Source of the DNA: Rugosimonospora africana
GTDB lineage: Bacteria > Actinomycetota > Actinomycetes > Mycobacteriales > Micromonosporaceae
Assembly: GCF_016862975.1 (NCBI RefSeq)
Contig: NZ_BONZ01000067.1
Span: forward strand, 1-64,000
DNA length: 64,000 bases
Reading direction: 5' to 3'
Both the position numbers and the translations under genes were made by a program. Under the pieces are notes generated by a model. It searched no databases. It was not told the origin of the DNA and saw nothing but the letters and a program-made list of their open reading frames with translations. Below, in pieces: positions 34,726-43,550 of this stretch (within the stretch, counting starts at the first letter, position 1; each line of letters opens with the position of its first letter).

Positions 34726-34799
34726 CCGAATCAGTTAGGCAATCACTTGACTTTCCGACGCGACGAGCCGACAGTTAAGTAGATACCTAACTGATTCGG
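34726..34799. promoter_or_regulatory. 14-bp inverted repeat and MarR-like palindrome before the SnoaL-like gene
   Basis: CCGAATCAGTTAGG (34726-34739) is exactly repeated in inverse at 34786-34799. The right arm also forms the imperfect palindrome AGTTAAGTAGATACCTAACT (34773-34792), of the AT-rich kind bound by MarR or ArsR proteins. The site reaches the ribosome site of the next gene. No such regulator is encoded next door. Confidence 0.65.
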
Positions 34800-34808
34800 A
34801 GGGATCTC

Positions 34809-35261
34809 ATGACACCCGAGACCGTGGCACTCGAGACCGCGACCGCGACGACCGAGATCCAGCAACTGTTCTCGACGTGGATCGAGGCGGTACGCGCGAA
34901 GGACGTTGTCGCGCGCACCGCGCACTACGCCGCCGATGTGGAGTTGTTCGATGTCGTCGGACCACTGCGCCACCACGGGCGGCCGGCGCTGCGATCCCGG
35001 CTCGCCGAATGGTTCTCGACGTTCGAGGGGTCGGTGGACTGCGAGGTGCGGGACCTCGACATCATCGCCGGACAGGACGTGGCGTTCTGCCACAACCTCA
35101 CCCGGTTCAGCGGCACCACCGCCAACGGGCGCCTGGACATGTGGGTGCGCTTCACCGTCGGGATGCGGAAGGTCGGCACCGAGTGGGTCGTCGTCCACGA
35201 GCACGCCTCGGTGCCCTTCGACCCCGCCGACGGCCTGGCATCAAGCGATCTCAGGCCGTAG
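34809..35261 (+). CDS. SnoaL-like / NTF2-fold protein
   Basis: The 150-residue soluble product has the SnoaL/DUF4440-type pattern (IQQLFSTWIEAVRAKDVVARTAHYAADVELFDV, GTEWVVVHEHASVPFDP). These small alpha+beta barrels act as isomerases, hydrolases or binding proteins, so the activity cannot be fixed. CGGAGGG lies just before the ATG, overlapping the inverted repeat, so a bound repressor would also hide the ribosome site. Confidence 0.85.
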   Translation: MTPETVALETATATTEIQQLFSTWIEAVRAKDVVARTAHYAADVELFDVVGPLRHHGRPALRSRLAEWFSTFEGSVDCEVRDLDIIAGQDVAFCHNLTRFSGTTANGRLDMWVRFTVGMRKVGTEWVVVHEHASVPFDPADGLASSDLRP

Positions 35262-35295
35262 GCGGGGTCCGCGCAGTCCGGTCCGGTCATGCCGC

Positions 35296-35678
35296 GGCCG
35301 GGAACGACATCCTGGAGATGGGCGTGGCGTACGTGCGGTTCGCGGTCGAGCACCGGGCGCATTTCGAGGTGATGTTCCGGCCGGAGCTGTACCGGGCCGA
35401 CGCACCCGAGGTGGACCGGGCCCGCCGCGCCGCCGGCGAACGCCTCCGCCAGGGAGTCTCGACCCGCACCTCGGAGGCCCCAACATCGACGAGTGCGGCG
35501 GCGCAGCACCGCGATCGCGGCCTGGTCGATCGTGCACGGCTTCGCCACGCTGCGGTCCGCCGGCGCGCTGCCACCGGAGCTGGGCACGGATCCGGCGGCG
35601 GCTGCCCGCACGGTACTGCCTGAGCTCTTTCCGGAAGCGTCCCCGAATCGGCCCGACGCGCCTCCCCCGGCGCGGTGA
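35296..35678 (+). pseudogene. remnant of a TetR-family regulator (C-terminal WHG-type domain)
   Basis: In one frame (from about 35306) the sequence reads NDILEMGVAYVRFAVEHRAHFEVMFRPELYRA. In another frame (from about 35505) it reads AIAAWSIVHGFATLRSAGALPPELG. Both are consecutive parts of the C-terminal domain of TetR regulators (TetR_C_33/WHG type). The DNA-binding half is absent and at least one frameshift lies near 35460-35500. Upstream, the SnoaL-like gene occupies the place of the missing half. It is a decayed gene, not expressed as a regulator. Confidence 0.75.
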
Positions 35679-35696
35679 ACGCCGACGGGGAGAGCC

Positions 35697-35760
35697 GCCC
35701 GAGGAGTGGTGCCGCCAGAGGACTACTTTGCCAGAGGACTCCGCCAGAGGACTATGCCGC
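35697..35760. repeat. short repeat GCCAGAGGACT x3
   Basis: Three spaced copies of GCCAGAGGACT lie between the TetR remnant and the stop of the acetyltransferase gene, the last one touching its end. Confidence 0.5.
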
Positions 35761-36171
35761 CGGAGCCTCGCGGGCGGGCAGCGCGATGAGCCCGGCCTTG
35801 GTCGGCGAGAAACCGCATGCCTCGAAGTAGAACGCGGTGAGATGGTCTTCGAAGTCGACGTGCAACCACTCGCAGCCGGCCGCTCGGGCACCCTCCACGG
35901 CGGTCGCGATCAGCCCGCTGCCCACACCACGGTGTCGCTGTTCCATGGCCACCATGGTGTCGAGGATGAAGGCGTGGACTCCGCCGTCCCACGCCACGTT
36001 GACGAAACCCACCAGCGTGCCGGCTTCCCGGGCGCACACCCAGCCGAGACTGTGCCGGTGCAGCTGGGTCTGCCACTCGATGTCGAGGAAGCGGTGCTCG
36101 AAAGCCTCGGCGTGTAGCCGGTTGACTGAGGCGTTCTCAAACTCGCCCCGCCACTCGTAGATGATCGTCAC
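35752..36171 (-). CDS. GNAT-family N-acetyltransferase
   Basis: The 139-residue product has the GNAT acetyl-CoA site (MVAMEQRHRGVGSGLIATAVEGARAAGCEWLHVD, about 74-107) with the Q/R-x-x-G-x-G/A loop, and the later FYFEACGF strand. The acceptor is unknown. It stands alone, convergent with the decayed TetR gene. Confidence 0.9.
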   Translation of the reverse strand: MTIIYEWRGEFENASVNRLHAEAFEHRFLDIEWQTQLHRHSLGWVCAREAGTLVGFVNVAWDGGVHAFILDTMVAMEQRHRGVGSGLIATAVEGARAAGCEWLHVDFEDHLTAFYFEACGFSPTKAGLIALPAREAPAA

Positions 36172-36368
36172 CCGGCGATTCTGGGAGGAACGCTCCCGGC
36201 CGGCAAACCATTTACCCGCACCTGCTGCCGATCACCTGGCTGCCGATCCAGTGACAGTGACTGCCGATCGGCGGTTCGACCGCGGCGCGGCGGGGTACTG
36301 CGCAGACGAGCGATCCGCACAGTGATGTGCCAGCACAGTGAGGCGATCGACGGAATGAGGTGATCGGT

Positions 36369-37574
36369 GTGGCTCGGTCAGTCTGGTCCGGTGTGATCAG
36401 TTTCGGTCTGGTGTCGGTACCGGTGACCCTGCATTCGGCCACTCGGGAACACGATGTCGCGTTTCACCAGTTCGAGAAGGGCACCGGCGACCGGATCCGG
36501 TACCAGCGGGTCAACGAACGCACGGGCGACGAGGTCGACTACGACGACATCGTGCGGGGCACCGACATCGGCGGCGGCCAGTACGTGATGCTCGAATCCG
36601 ACGAACTCGCCTCGGTCGCGCCGGGCCGCTCCCGGGCCCTGGACATCCATGCCTTCGTCGACCTGGACGACATCGACCCGATCTACTACCAGAAGACGTA
36701 CTACCTGGCGCCCGGCACCGACGAGACCAGCAAGACCTACGCCCTGCTGCGCGAGGCGATGGCCCGGGCGAACCGCGCGGCGATCGGCACGCTGGTCATG
36801 CGCGGCAGGGAGTACCTCGCCGCGATCCGTCCCGACGACGATCTGCTGGTACTGGAGACCATGTTCTTCGCCGACGAGATCCGGGACCCGCACAAGGAAC
36901 TCGGCCGCCTGCCGGGTCGGGTCAAGCCCCGGCCGCAGGAGTTGGCGATCGCGCAGCAGCTCATCGACTCCATGACGGCCCGGTGGAACCCGGTGGACTA
37001 CCGGGACAGTTACACCGACCGGGTCAACGAGCTGATCGACGCGAAGAGCAGCGGCGCCGAGGTGGTTCCGGCGGAGAAAGCCCCGGCCGCGACCAACGTG
37101 GTCGACCTGATGGACGCCCTGAAGCGCAGTGTCGACGCCGCCCGGCAGGGCCGTTCGGCTCAGAGGGGTTCGGCTCAGAGGGGTTCGGCTCAGGGGCGTT
37201 CGGCTCGGGCATCCGGACGGCGCCCGGCGAAGAAGACCACGGGTGGGCGCCCGGCGAAGGAGACCACGGCTGAGCGCACGGCGAATAAGACCACCGGCGG
37301 GCGGCCGACGAAGAAAGCCACGGGTGCGCGCCCGGCGCAGAAGACCGCCGGTGGGCGGCCTGCGCAGAAGACCACGGGTGGGCGGCCGGCGAAAAAGGCC
37401 GCCAGCGGCCGGCCGGCGAAAAAGACCACGGGTTCGGACGTCCGCTCGATGACCAAGCCGGACCTGCAGGCTCTCGCCCGTCGGTTGCAGGTTCCGGGGC
37501 GCTCCGGCATGGACCGTGCGGAACTGGAGAAGGCGGTGACGGCGGCCCAGCGACGGTCCCGCCGCGCCGCCTGA
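36369..37574 (+). CDS. ku: Ku DNA end-binding protein
   Basis: The 401-residue product begins MARSVWSGVISFGLVSVPV, the invariant start of bacterial Ku, and has the complete core beta-barrel domain (to about 255). The C-terminus is an extended basic region of RPAKKTTGG-type repeats (about 275-360) and ends in a SAP-like helix pair (MTKPDLQALARRLQVPGRSGMDRAELEKAV). Ku binds double-strand breaks in non-homologous end joining; the tail should add DNA affinity. GTG 36369 has AGGTG 6 bases upstream and is preferred to GTG 36360. No ligD gene lies in the window. Confidence 0.93.
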   Translation: MARSVWSGVISFGLVSVPVTLHSATREHDVAFHQFEKGTGDRIRYQRVNERTGDEVDYDDIVRGTDIGGGQYVMLESDELASVAPGRSRALDIHAFVDLDDIDPIYYQKTYYLAPGTDETSKTYALLREAMARANRAAIGTLVMRGREYLAAIRPDDDLLVLETMFFADEIRDPHKELGRLPGRVKPRPQELAIAQQLIDSMTARWNPVDYRDSYTDRVNELIDAKSSGAEVVPAEKAPAATNVVDLMDALKRSVDAARQGRSAQRGSAQRGSAQGRSARASGRRPAKKTTGGRPAKETTAERTANKTTGGRPTKKATGARPAQKTAGGRPAQKTTGGRPAKKAASGRPAKKTTGSDVRSMTKPDLQALARRLQVPGRSGMDRAELEKAVTAAQRRSRRAA

Positions 37575-37674
37575 TCCGGCGCCCGCTCAGAAGCCACACC
37601 GCCCGAGCCGTACCGCCCGAGTCACACTTCCCGACCGACGCCTCCCGAGCCGTGCCACCGCAGCCGTACACATG

Positions 37675-37715
37675 AGTGGGACGACGCGCCACGGGGGTAT
37701 GCGCGTCGTCCCACT
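37675..37715. terminator. 14-bp perfect hairpin between convergent genes
   Basis: AGTGGGACGACGCG (37675-37688) pairs perfectly with 37702-37715 around a 13-base loop. A further GTCGTCTCACTC follows and could pair with the same left arm. There is no T-run, as is usual for hairpin terminators in GC-rich actinobacteria. It lies 100 bases after ku and before the end of the opposing small membrane gene. Confidence 0.5.
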
Positions 37716-37835
37716 GGTCGTCGTCTCACTCGGGAGGCGGTCTGGTTCGGCGGCGGACGGGAGCAGTCGCCGGCTGCATTTGCCTAGGTGACGATGGTGG
37801 CCGGTTGCCGATATCGGCTGCGTGAAGATGTCGGG

Positions 37836-37979
37836 CTAGGTGAAGATGCTGACTCCACCGGGGCCGACCAGCAGCCCGACGATAATCAGCACGATGCCCC
37901 AGAGAAGCTGGCGGCGCAGCAGTGCGAAGATCCCGGCGATCACGAGGACTACTGCGATAATCCAGAGAATCAGGTCCAT
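37836..37979 (-). CDS. GPGG-motif small membrane protein
   Basis: The 47-residue product, MDLILWIIAVVLVIAGIFAL then LRRQLLWGIVLIIVGLLVGPGGVSIFT, has two membrane helices and the GPGG-V-S-I-F end seen in a widespread family of tiny actinobacterial membrane proteins. Function is unknown. I used ATG 37979, since family members start at this MDL/MEL; ATG 38021 would add 14 unlike residues. Confidence 0.75.
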   Translation of the reverse strand: MDLILWIIAVVLVIAGIFALLRRQLLWGIVLIIVGLLVGPGGVSIFT

Positions 37980-38075
37980 AATTTCAAATACCCGTGAGCC
38001 CGATTCACCAAACCGAGGCATGTCACGGGCACGCTGTCCGACACCCCCTACGGCCGGGCATGGGCCGGGCGTGGG

Positions 38076-39020
38076 TCAGCCGAGAGCCGTCAGGTCCTCG
38101 GCCGACAACCGCAGTGCCCCGGCGGCCAGGTTCTCCACCAGATGGTCCGGGTTGCCGGTACCCGGAATCGCCAGCACGTGCGGTCCCCGGTGCAGCGTCC
38201 AGGCAAGCCGTACCTGCGCCGGTGTCACCCCGTACGCTTGGGCGACAGAGACAACCGCCGCGCTGTCGGCCACCCCACCGGCCTCCCGACCGACACCGGT
38301 GAGCGCGAAGAACGGTACGAACGCGATGCCCTGCTCGCCGCATACCCGTACGAGTTCGTCGTTCTGCCGTCCGATATCCAGGCCGTACCGGTTCTGCACG
38401 CACACCACCGGCGCGATCCGGCGCGCCTCGTCGAGTTGGGTGTCGGTGACTCCGGACAGACCCAGATGCCGGATCAGCCCCGCGTCGCGCAACTGCGCGA
38501 GCGCGCCGAAGTGTTCCGCGACCGAGCCGACGCCGGTCAACAGCCGCAGGTTCACCACGTCCAGGTGGTCGCGGCCGAGCTGGCGCAGGTTCTCCTCCAC
38601 CTGACCGCGCAGCTGGTCGGGCCGGGCCATCGGCAGCCACTGGCCGGACGGATCCCGTCCCGGGCCGACCTTCGTCGCGATGACCAGGTCATCGGGGTAC
38701 GGCGCCAGAGCGCTGTTGATGAGTTCGTTGGCGGACCGCAGTGACGAGAAGTAGAACGCGGCGGTGTCGATGTGGTTCACCCCGAACTCCACCGCGCGGC
38801 GCAGCACGCCGATGACCCGGTCCCGCTCGCTGGGCGTACCGCCGTGGAATGCCGCGCTGCCGGTCAGCCGCATGGCGCCGAACCCGATCCGGTTGACGGT
38901 CCGGTCGCCGAGCGTCCAGGTCCCCGCGCTGGCGGCGGTGGTCACGGTGACAGCGCTGGTCACGCTGACAGCGGTGGTATCGGTGGTATCGCTCGCAGCG
39001 GTGATCTCATCGGTGGGCAT
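38076..39020 (-). CDS. aldo/keto reductase family protein
   Basis: The 314-residue product is a TIM-barrel aldo/keto reductase: GFGAMRLTG, the catalytic Asp and Tyr in HIDTAAFYFSS, and Lys in VIATKVGPG. The NADPH site is near the C-terminus (VLAIPGTGNPDHLVENL). At the usual catalytic histidine (LDLYLLH type) it reads LDVVNLR, a change shared by a subgroup of actinobacterial members. An N-terminal Thr/Val-rich stretch (about 5-30) is extra. The substrate is unknown. It is convergent with no near partner and probably monocistronic. Confidence 0.9.
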   Translation of the reverse strand: MPTDEITAASDTTDTTAVSVTSAVTVTTAASAGTWTLGDRTVNRIGFGAMRLTGSAAFHGGTPSERDRVIGVLRRAVEFGVNHIDTAAFYFSSLRSANELINSALAPYPDDLVIATKVGPGRDPSGQWLPMARPDQLRGQVEENLRQLGRDHLDVVNLRLLTGVGSVAEHFGALAQLRDAGLIRHLGLSGVTDTQLDEARRIAPVVCVQNRYGLDIGRQNDELVRVCGEQGIAFVPFFALTGVGREAGGVADSAAVVSVAQAYGVTPAQVRLAWTLHRGPHVLAIPGTGNPDHLVENLAAGALRLSAEDLTALG

Positions 39021-39099
39021 TCGACCGACGATAGCCGAGGCAGACGGGCGTCGTCCTGTCGCGAACGAGTCGCCCGCGGCCGCCATTCCGTGCCGCCTG

Positions 39100-39150
39100 T
39101 ATGCCGTGTCGCCCGCTGCGCCGTGTCGCCCGCTGCGCCGTGCCCGCTGT
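39100..39150. repeat. 20-bp direct repeat before the DUF6918-like gene
   Basis: TGTCGCCCGCTGCGCCG occurs twice in tandem and a third partial copy follows. It lies in the 219-base gap between the divergent aldo/keto reductase and the DUF6918-like gene, upstream of a TATAAA element at 39193. Confidence 0.5.
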
Positions 39151-39239
39151 GTCAGATCGCCTGGCGTTCAACGGCGCTTCGCGCTCATCCGGTATAAACA
39201 TTCGACGGTCGACGCCACGAATAAGGAGCGTAATAACCC

Positions 39240-39686
39240 ATGTACTCCAACCTTCCCGACATTCTGCTCGTGGACGGTGCCCAGAAGCAGATCGCCGCCG
39301 ACTGCCAGGAGCTGGTCGGGCAGGAACTCTCCGCGAAGTCTGGCATGTCGGCCACCGCTCTCAAGGTCGCCTACAAAGCGGTGACCACCTTCGCACCCGG
39401 CTACTACCAGTCGACCGTCGAGGACATGGTTCCGCACCTGCTGGGGCAGCTGCAGCCGTTCTGGGCGGACTTCCAGGCGGCCGGAGGCGGGCAGTTCGGC
39501 GACTATCTCGCCAAGCGGAGCGACGAGGTGTCCGAGGCCATGCTCGCGGTGACCGATGGCATGACGCAGGGTTCCCCGCGGCCGGCCGTCGTCAAGGCGT
39601 ACAACGCGGTTCGTGGGGGCGCGAGCAAGCACATCGAGGCGGCGCTGCCGGCGGTCGGCGCGCTGGTGGAGAAGCACGCGGCCTGA
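39240..39686 (+). CDS. DUF6918-like conserved protein
   Basis: The 148-residue soluble, helical product (LPDILLVDGAQKQIAADCQELVGQEL, SGMSATALKVAYKAVTTFAPGYY, ALPAVGALVEKHAA) matches my recollection of DUF6918, a family found in many actinobacteria without known function. AAGGAG lies 11 bases before the ATG, and TATAAA at 39193-39198 is a fair -10 element. The neighbours give no clear clue. Confidence 0.7.
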   Translation: MYSNLPDILLVDGAQKQIAADCQELVGQELSAKSGMSATALKVAYKAVTTFAPGYYQSTVEDMVPHLLGQLQPFWADFQAAGGGQFGDYLAKRSDEVSEAMLAVTDGMTQGSPRPAVVKAYNAVRGGASKHIEAALPAVGALVEKHAA

Positions 39687-39810
39687 TCGCGGGCCAAACC
39701 CGGGTGCGCTCGGGGAGATACGACGCGATGGCTCACCCGCGATGAGTCAGGTGGCCACGTCCCGACCGGGTCGGGCGTGGCCACGACCGTCTCCGGTGGC
39801 CACACCCCGA

Positions 39811-40368
39811 CTACTCGTGGCTGTCGCGCTGCTCGATCAGGGTCGGTGGCGCCTGCTCTGCCTGTAACGACTGCCCCGCCTGTCGCGCCCGCCCTGCCTG
39901 GAACGACTGCCGTGTCTGTCGCGCCTGCTCTGCGAGTACCGCTTGCTCTGCCTGCTCCGCGACCGCACGATCGAGCTTCCGCAGGTCCCGCCAGATCTGC
40001 GTCAGCCGCCACCACGATCCGGTTGCGACCGCCGCGACGAATCCCGCCGCCGCGGCACCCTGAACGCCCGAGACGGCCAGCAGCCCGAACGCGTACATGC
40101 TGGCCGCCGCGCCGAGGACGAGCACACCGATGGCTTCGATGGACAGGCTCGCACCGACCTGGCCACGCCAGAAGACGCCGGTGAGGCCAGCAGCACCGGC
40201 GACGATCAGCAGGGCGAACCAGACGGCACGCACCGGCGTGGGCATCGCGACCTTCACCGCCGGCGGTTGGGTGTTCGTCAGAACCAGGACGCTCGCGACG
40301 ACAGGCGAGGCGATCAGCAGGATCACCTCGAACGGGTGGCGGCCGGAAGTGATCCGGATAGGTTCCAC
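39811..40368 (-). CDS. membrane protein with C-terminal coiled coil
   Basis: The 185-residue product has four membrane segments (FEVILLIASPVVASVLVL, VWFALLIVAGAAGLTGVFW, IEAIGVLVLGAAASMYAF, GAAAAGFVAAVATGSWW) and a long Ala/Gln/Arg coiled region (LDRAVAEQAEQAVLAEQARQ). Similar small proteins occur in actinophages and integrated elements, which is a weak hint of mobile origin. GTG 40368 has GGGGAGG four bases upstream; ATG 40482 in frame adds 38 residues but has a poor site. Confidence 0.65.
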   Translation of the reverse strand: MEPIRITSGRHPFEVILLIASPVVASVLVLTNTQPPAVKVAMPTPVRAVWFALLIVAGAAGLTGVFWRGQVGASLSIEAIGVLVLGAAASMYAFGLLAVSGVQGAAAAGFVAAVATGSWWRLTQIWRDLRKLDRAVAEQAEQAVLAEQARQTRQSFQAGRARQAGQSLQAEQAPPTLIEQRDSHE

Positions 40369-40673
40369 AGGCCCTCCCCAGCGGACGGATCCGACTGGTC
40401 CGGCTTGGCGCGTCTCGCGCCGCGACCCAGACCGGTCGACGACCGTGACCGCCGCGAGATCGGCGCCACGAAACGTTTTCATCTCCCGTCGACATCCCCG
40501 TCGGCGGCTCCGTAGGCGTCGGTCGCCGCCTGCGGGACCTGTCACTGACCGTAAGCGTGCGGGCTGCGCGTCCGCCTTGTCAACAAGCAACCGTTGCGGA
40601 CCTATTTGGGACACCTCAGTACCGTCGTTGATCCGACGCCGCCGGACCGCTGCAGGAGTCGGTCGCGGCAGGG
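40369..40673. other. 305-bp spacer
   Basis: The spacer lies between the stop of the RamB gene and the start of the membrane protein, both on the minus strand. It has no repeat or hairpin that I would single out. The ATG at 40482 in frame with the membrane protein is the only coding option. Confidence 0.5.
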
Positions 40674-42071
40674 TCAGCGGGCGTCCTGAGTGAGGGGGTA
40701 CGGGATGAAGGTGCTGCGATTCTCGTCCAGGTCGAGCTGCCGGCCGATCGGCGCGGCGGCCCGCTGCGGGCAGGTCATGCGCTCGCACGTCTTGCAGCCC
40801 GGTCCGATCGGAGTGGCCGCCTCGGTGGCGTACAGATCCATGCCGGCGGAGTAGACGAGGCGTCCCGCGTGCCGGACCTCGCAGCCCAACCCGATCGCGA
40901 ACGCCTTGCCCGGCTGGCCGTACCCGCCGTTGCGGTGGATCACGGTGCGGGCGATCCACAGGTACCGCTGCCCGTCGGGCATCGCCGCGACCTGGGTCAT
41001 CACCCGGCCGGGCGCACTGAACGCCTCATACACATTCCACAGTGGACACGTGCCACCCGATCGGGAGAACGGGAAGCCGGTGGCCGATTGGCGCTTGGAC
41101 ATGTTGCCGGCGCGGTCGACCCGGACGAAAGAGAACGGCACCCCGCGCGCCTTCGGCCGCTGCAGGGTACTCAGCCGGTGGCACACGGTCTCCCAACCGA
41201 TCGCGTAGTGGTCGGTGAGCAACTCGATGTCGTACCGCATCCGCTCGACCGTTTCCAGAAAGTCGCCGTACGGCAGCAGAAGCGCGGCGGCGAAATACTT
41301 CGCCAGTCCGACCCGGGTGAGAATTTGCGTCTGAGTGTCGGTGAATTTCTCTTCCTCGACGATTTCGTCGATGAGGTCGGCGTATTCCAGCAACGCGATC
41401 TGAGCGGCCATCCGGATGGCCTGCTGCCCGGGACGCAGCGACGCGGACAGATACAGCGTGCGGTCACCCGACCGGTACCGGTGCAGGTCGCCCCGAAGGT
41501 CCCGGGCACCCTGCCGGGCGACCTGGATCCCGTGCCGCTCGGCCAGCCGGTCGCGCAGTGCTTCCGCCGCCTCGCCCCGGCGCAGGCCCATGTCGGCGGC
41601 GAGCATCTCGGCGGTCTCGTCGAGGGTGTGGACGTAGTTCTGGCGCCGGTAGAAGAAGTCACTGACCTGGTCGTGGGGGCTGCGGCCGGTGACCAGTTCC
41701 CGGTCGTCGACCAGTTCGGCCAGTTGGTCGGCGACCTGCCGGTAGCGGCGATAGAGGTCGATGATCGACTCCGCGACCTCGGGGAACTTGCCGGCGACCT
41801 CCGCCAGGTCGCCGACCGCGGTCCGGGCTGGCAGCGCTTCGCGCAGGTCGGCGACCATCCGGGGCGTGTCGTGCGGGGCGAAGTAGGCGGTGTCGACCCC
41901 GAACAGCTCGGTGACGCGGATCAGCACCGGCACGGTCATCGGTCGCACGTCGTGCTCGAGCTGGTTGAGGTAGCTCGGCGAGATGGCGAGCTGCCGGGCC
42001 AGGTCGACCTGGCTGAGTCCGTGCTCCTCGCGCAGCCGGCGCAGGCGCACTCCGGCGAACGTCTTTTCCAT
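40674..42071 (-). CDS. ramB: RamB-type regulator of acetate metabolism (XRE with ScfR domain)
   Basis: The 465-residue product has an N-terminal XRE helix-turn-helix (VRLRRLREEHGLSQVDLARQLAISPSYLNQLEHDVRPMTV), an IrrE/ImmA-like middle region and a C-terminal short-chain fatty acyl regulator domain with cysteines (PLWNVYEAF, GPGCKTCERMTCPQR). Corynebacterial and mycobacterial RamB share this order and control isocitrate lyase and malate synthase. It is divergent from aceA-aceB here. I used ATG 42071 (MEKTFAGVRLRRLR), which matches the family start. Confidence 0.9.
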   Translation of the reverse strand: MEKTFAGVRLRRLREEHGLSQVDLARQLAISPSYLNQLEHDVRPMTVPVLIRVTELFGVDTAYFAPHDTPRMVADLREALPARTAVGDLAEVAGKFPEVAESIIDLYRRYRQVADQLAELVDDRELVTGRSPHDQVSDFFYRRQNYVHTLDETAEMLAADMGLRRGEAAEALRDRLAERHGIQVARQGARDLRGDLHRYRSGDRTLYLSASLRPGQQAIRMAAQIALLEYADLIDEIVEEEKFTDTQTQILTRVGLAKYFAAALLLPYGDFLETVERMRYDIELLTDHYAIGWETVCHRLSTLQRPKARGVPFSFVRVDRAGNMSKRQSATGFPFSRSGGTCPLWNVYEAFSAPGRVMTQVAAMPDGQRYLWIARTVIHRNGGYGQPGKAFAIGLGCEVRHAGRLVYSAGMDLYATEAATPIGPGCKTCERMTCPQRAAAPIGRQLDLDENRSTFIPYPLTQDAR

Positions 42072-42079
42072 AGGACACG

Positions 42080-42150
42080 TTAGCACGACCATTAGCACGC
42101 CTGAAAAGAACTGCTTCGCAACTTGGCAGAATCGCCGATCGACTTTTCAG
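42080..42150. promoter_or_regulatory. ramB-aceA divergent control region
   Basis: TTAGCACG is repeated directly at 42080-42087 and 42092-42099. CTGAAAAG (42101-42108) is inverted at 42143-42150. The AT-rich TTCGCAACTTGGCA between them loosely resembles RamB sites (AACTTTGCAAA type) in corynebacteria. These are candidate elements for control of the glyoxylate shunt; none is a full match. Confidence 0.45.
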
Positions 42151-42230
42151 TAATTGGCTGTTTCCGTACCTCGACCGCGCCGACGCGGCCGTGTCACCGT
42201 GAACGGCACGCGACGGCAATGGAGGCAATC

Positions 42231-43550
42231 ATGGGCACCGAAACCACGGGCAGCGAAACGGCGGAAGAACTGCGGGCCGAGTGGACCGACGATCCCCGCT
42301 GGCGGGGCGTCGAGCGGCCGTACAGTGCGGAGGACGTCATCCGGCTGCGCGGCGCCGTACGCGAGGAGCACACGCTTGCCAGGCGCGGTGCCGAACGGCT
42401 GTGGCGACTGCTCGCCGAGGAGGACTACGTGCCCGCCCTCGGGGCGCTGACCGGCAACCAGGCCGTGCAGATGGTACGCGCCGGGTTGAAGGCGATCTAC
42501 CTGTCCGGCTGGCAGGTCGCGGCCGACGCGAACCTCGCCGGGCACACGTACCCCGACCAGAGCCTGTACCCGGCGAACTCGGTACCCGCGGTGGTCCGGC
42601 GCATCAACAACGCGCTGGTGCGCGCGGCTCAGATCACGACTGCCGAGGGGAGCAAGGCAGAGAGCAGCGAGCCGGGCTCCGACAAGCCCGGGTTCGACTG
42701 GCTGGCCCCGATCGTGGCGGACGCCGAGGCGGGATTCGGTGGAGTGCTCAACGCGTACGAGCTGATGACCGCGATGATCGTGGCCGGTGCCGCCGGCGTG
42801 CACTGGGAGGATCAGCTCGCCTCCGAGAAGAAGTGCGGCCACCTCGGCGGGAAGGTACTGATCCCGACCGGCCAGCACGTGCGCACGCTCGACGCGGCGC
42901 GGTTGGCCGCGGACGTCGCGGGCATTCCCACGCTGGTCATCGCGCGTACCGACGCCCAGGCCGCCACGCTGCTGACCACCGACGTGGACGAACGCGACCG
43001 GCAGTTCCTCACCGGCGAGCGCACCGCGGAGGGCTTCTACCGGGTACGCAACGGTGTCGACCCGTGCATCGCCCGCGGCCTGGCGTACGCGCCGCACGCC
43101 GACCTGCTCTGGATGGAGACCAGCACACCGGATCTCGAGGTCGCCCGGCAGTTCGCCGAGGCCGTCAAGTCCCAATACCCCGACCAACTGCTGGCCTACA
43201 ACTGCTCGCCGTCGTTCAACTGGCGCAAGCACCTCGACGACGCGACGATCGCCAAGTTCCAGCGCGAACTCGGCCACATGGGCTACAAGTTCCAGTTCAT
43301 CACCCTGGCCGGCTTCCACGCGCTCAACTACTCCATGTTCGACCTGGCCCGCGGGTACGCCAGTGACGGCATGCCGGCGTACGTCTCGCTGCAGGAGAGG
43401 GAGTTCGCCGCCGAGGCGCACGGGTACACGGCGGTCAAGCACCAGCGCGAGGTCGGTACGGGCTACTTCGACCTCATCTCCAGCGTGCTCAACCCGGCCG
43501 GCGAGACCACCGCGTTGCGCGGTTCTACCGAGGAGGCGCAGTTCTCGTGA
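42231..43550 (+). CDS. aceA: isocitrate lyase
   Basis: The 439-residue product has the isocitrate lyase active-site loop KKCGHLGGK (about 199-207), DADTGFGG-like [15 protein letters not shown], and [13 protein letters not shown]. It splits isocitrate to glyoxylate and succinate, the first step of the glyoxylate shunt needed for growth on acetate or fatty acids. GGAGG lies 5 bases before ATG 42231. The stop overlaps the malate synthase start (GTGA), so the two enzymes are made together. Confidence 0.96.
   Translation: MGTETTGSETAEELRAEWTDDPRWRGVERPYSAEDVIRLRGAVREEHTLARRGAERLWRLLAEEDYVPALGALTGNQAVQMVRAGLKAIYLSGWQVAADANLAGHTYPDQSLYPANSVPAVVRRINNALVRAAQITTAEGSKAESSEPGSDKPGFDWLAPIVADAEAGFGGVLNAYELMTAMIVAGAAGVHWEDQLASEKKCGHLGGKVLIPTGQHVRTLDAARLAADVAGIPTLVIARTDAQAATLLTTDVDERDRQFLTGERTAEGFYRVRNGVDPCIARGLAYAPHADLLWMETSTPDLEVARQFAEAVKSQYPDQLLAYNCSPSFNWRKHLDDATIAKFQRELGHMGYKFQFITLAGFHALNYSMFDLARGYASDGMPAYVSLQEREFAAEAHGYTAVKHQREVGTGYFDLISSVLNPAGETTALRGSTEEAQFS

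Noticed and set aside
42123-42230. In-frame extension of isocitrate lyase upstream of 42231
   Set aside because: A clear GGAGG site 5 bases before ATG 42231 and the family N-terminus fix the start; the extension would cover the divergent control region.
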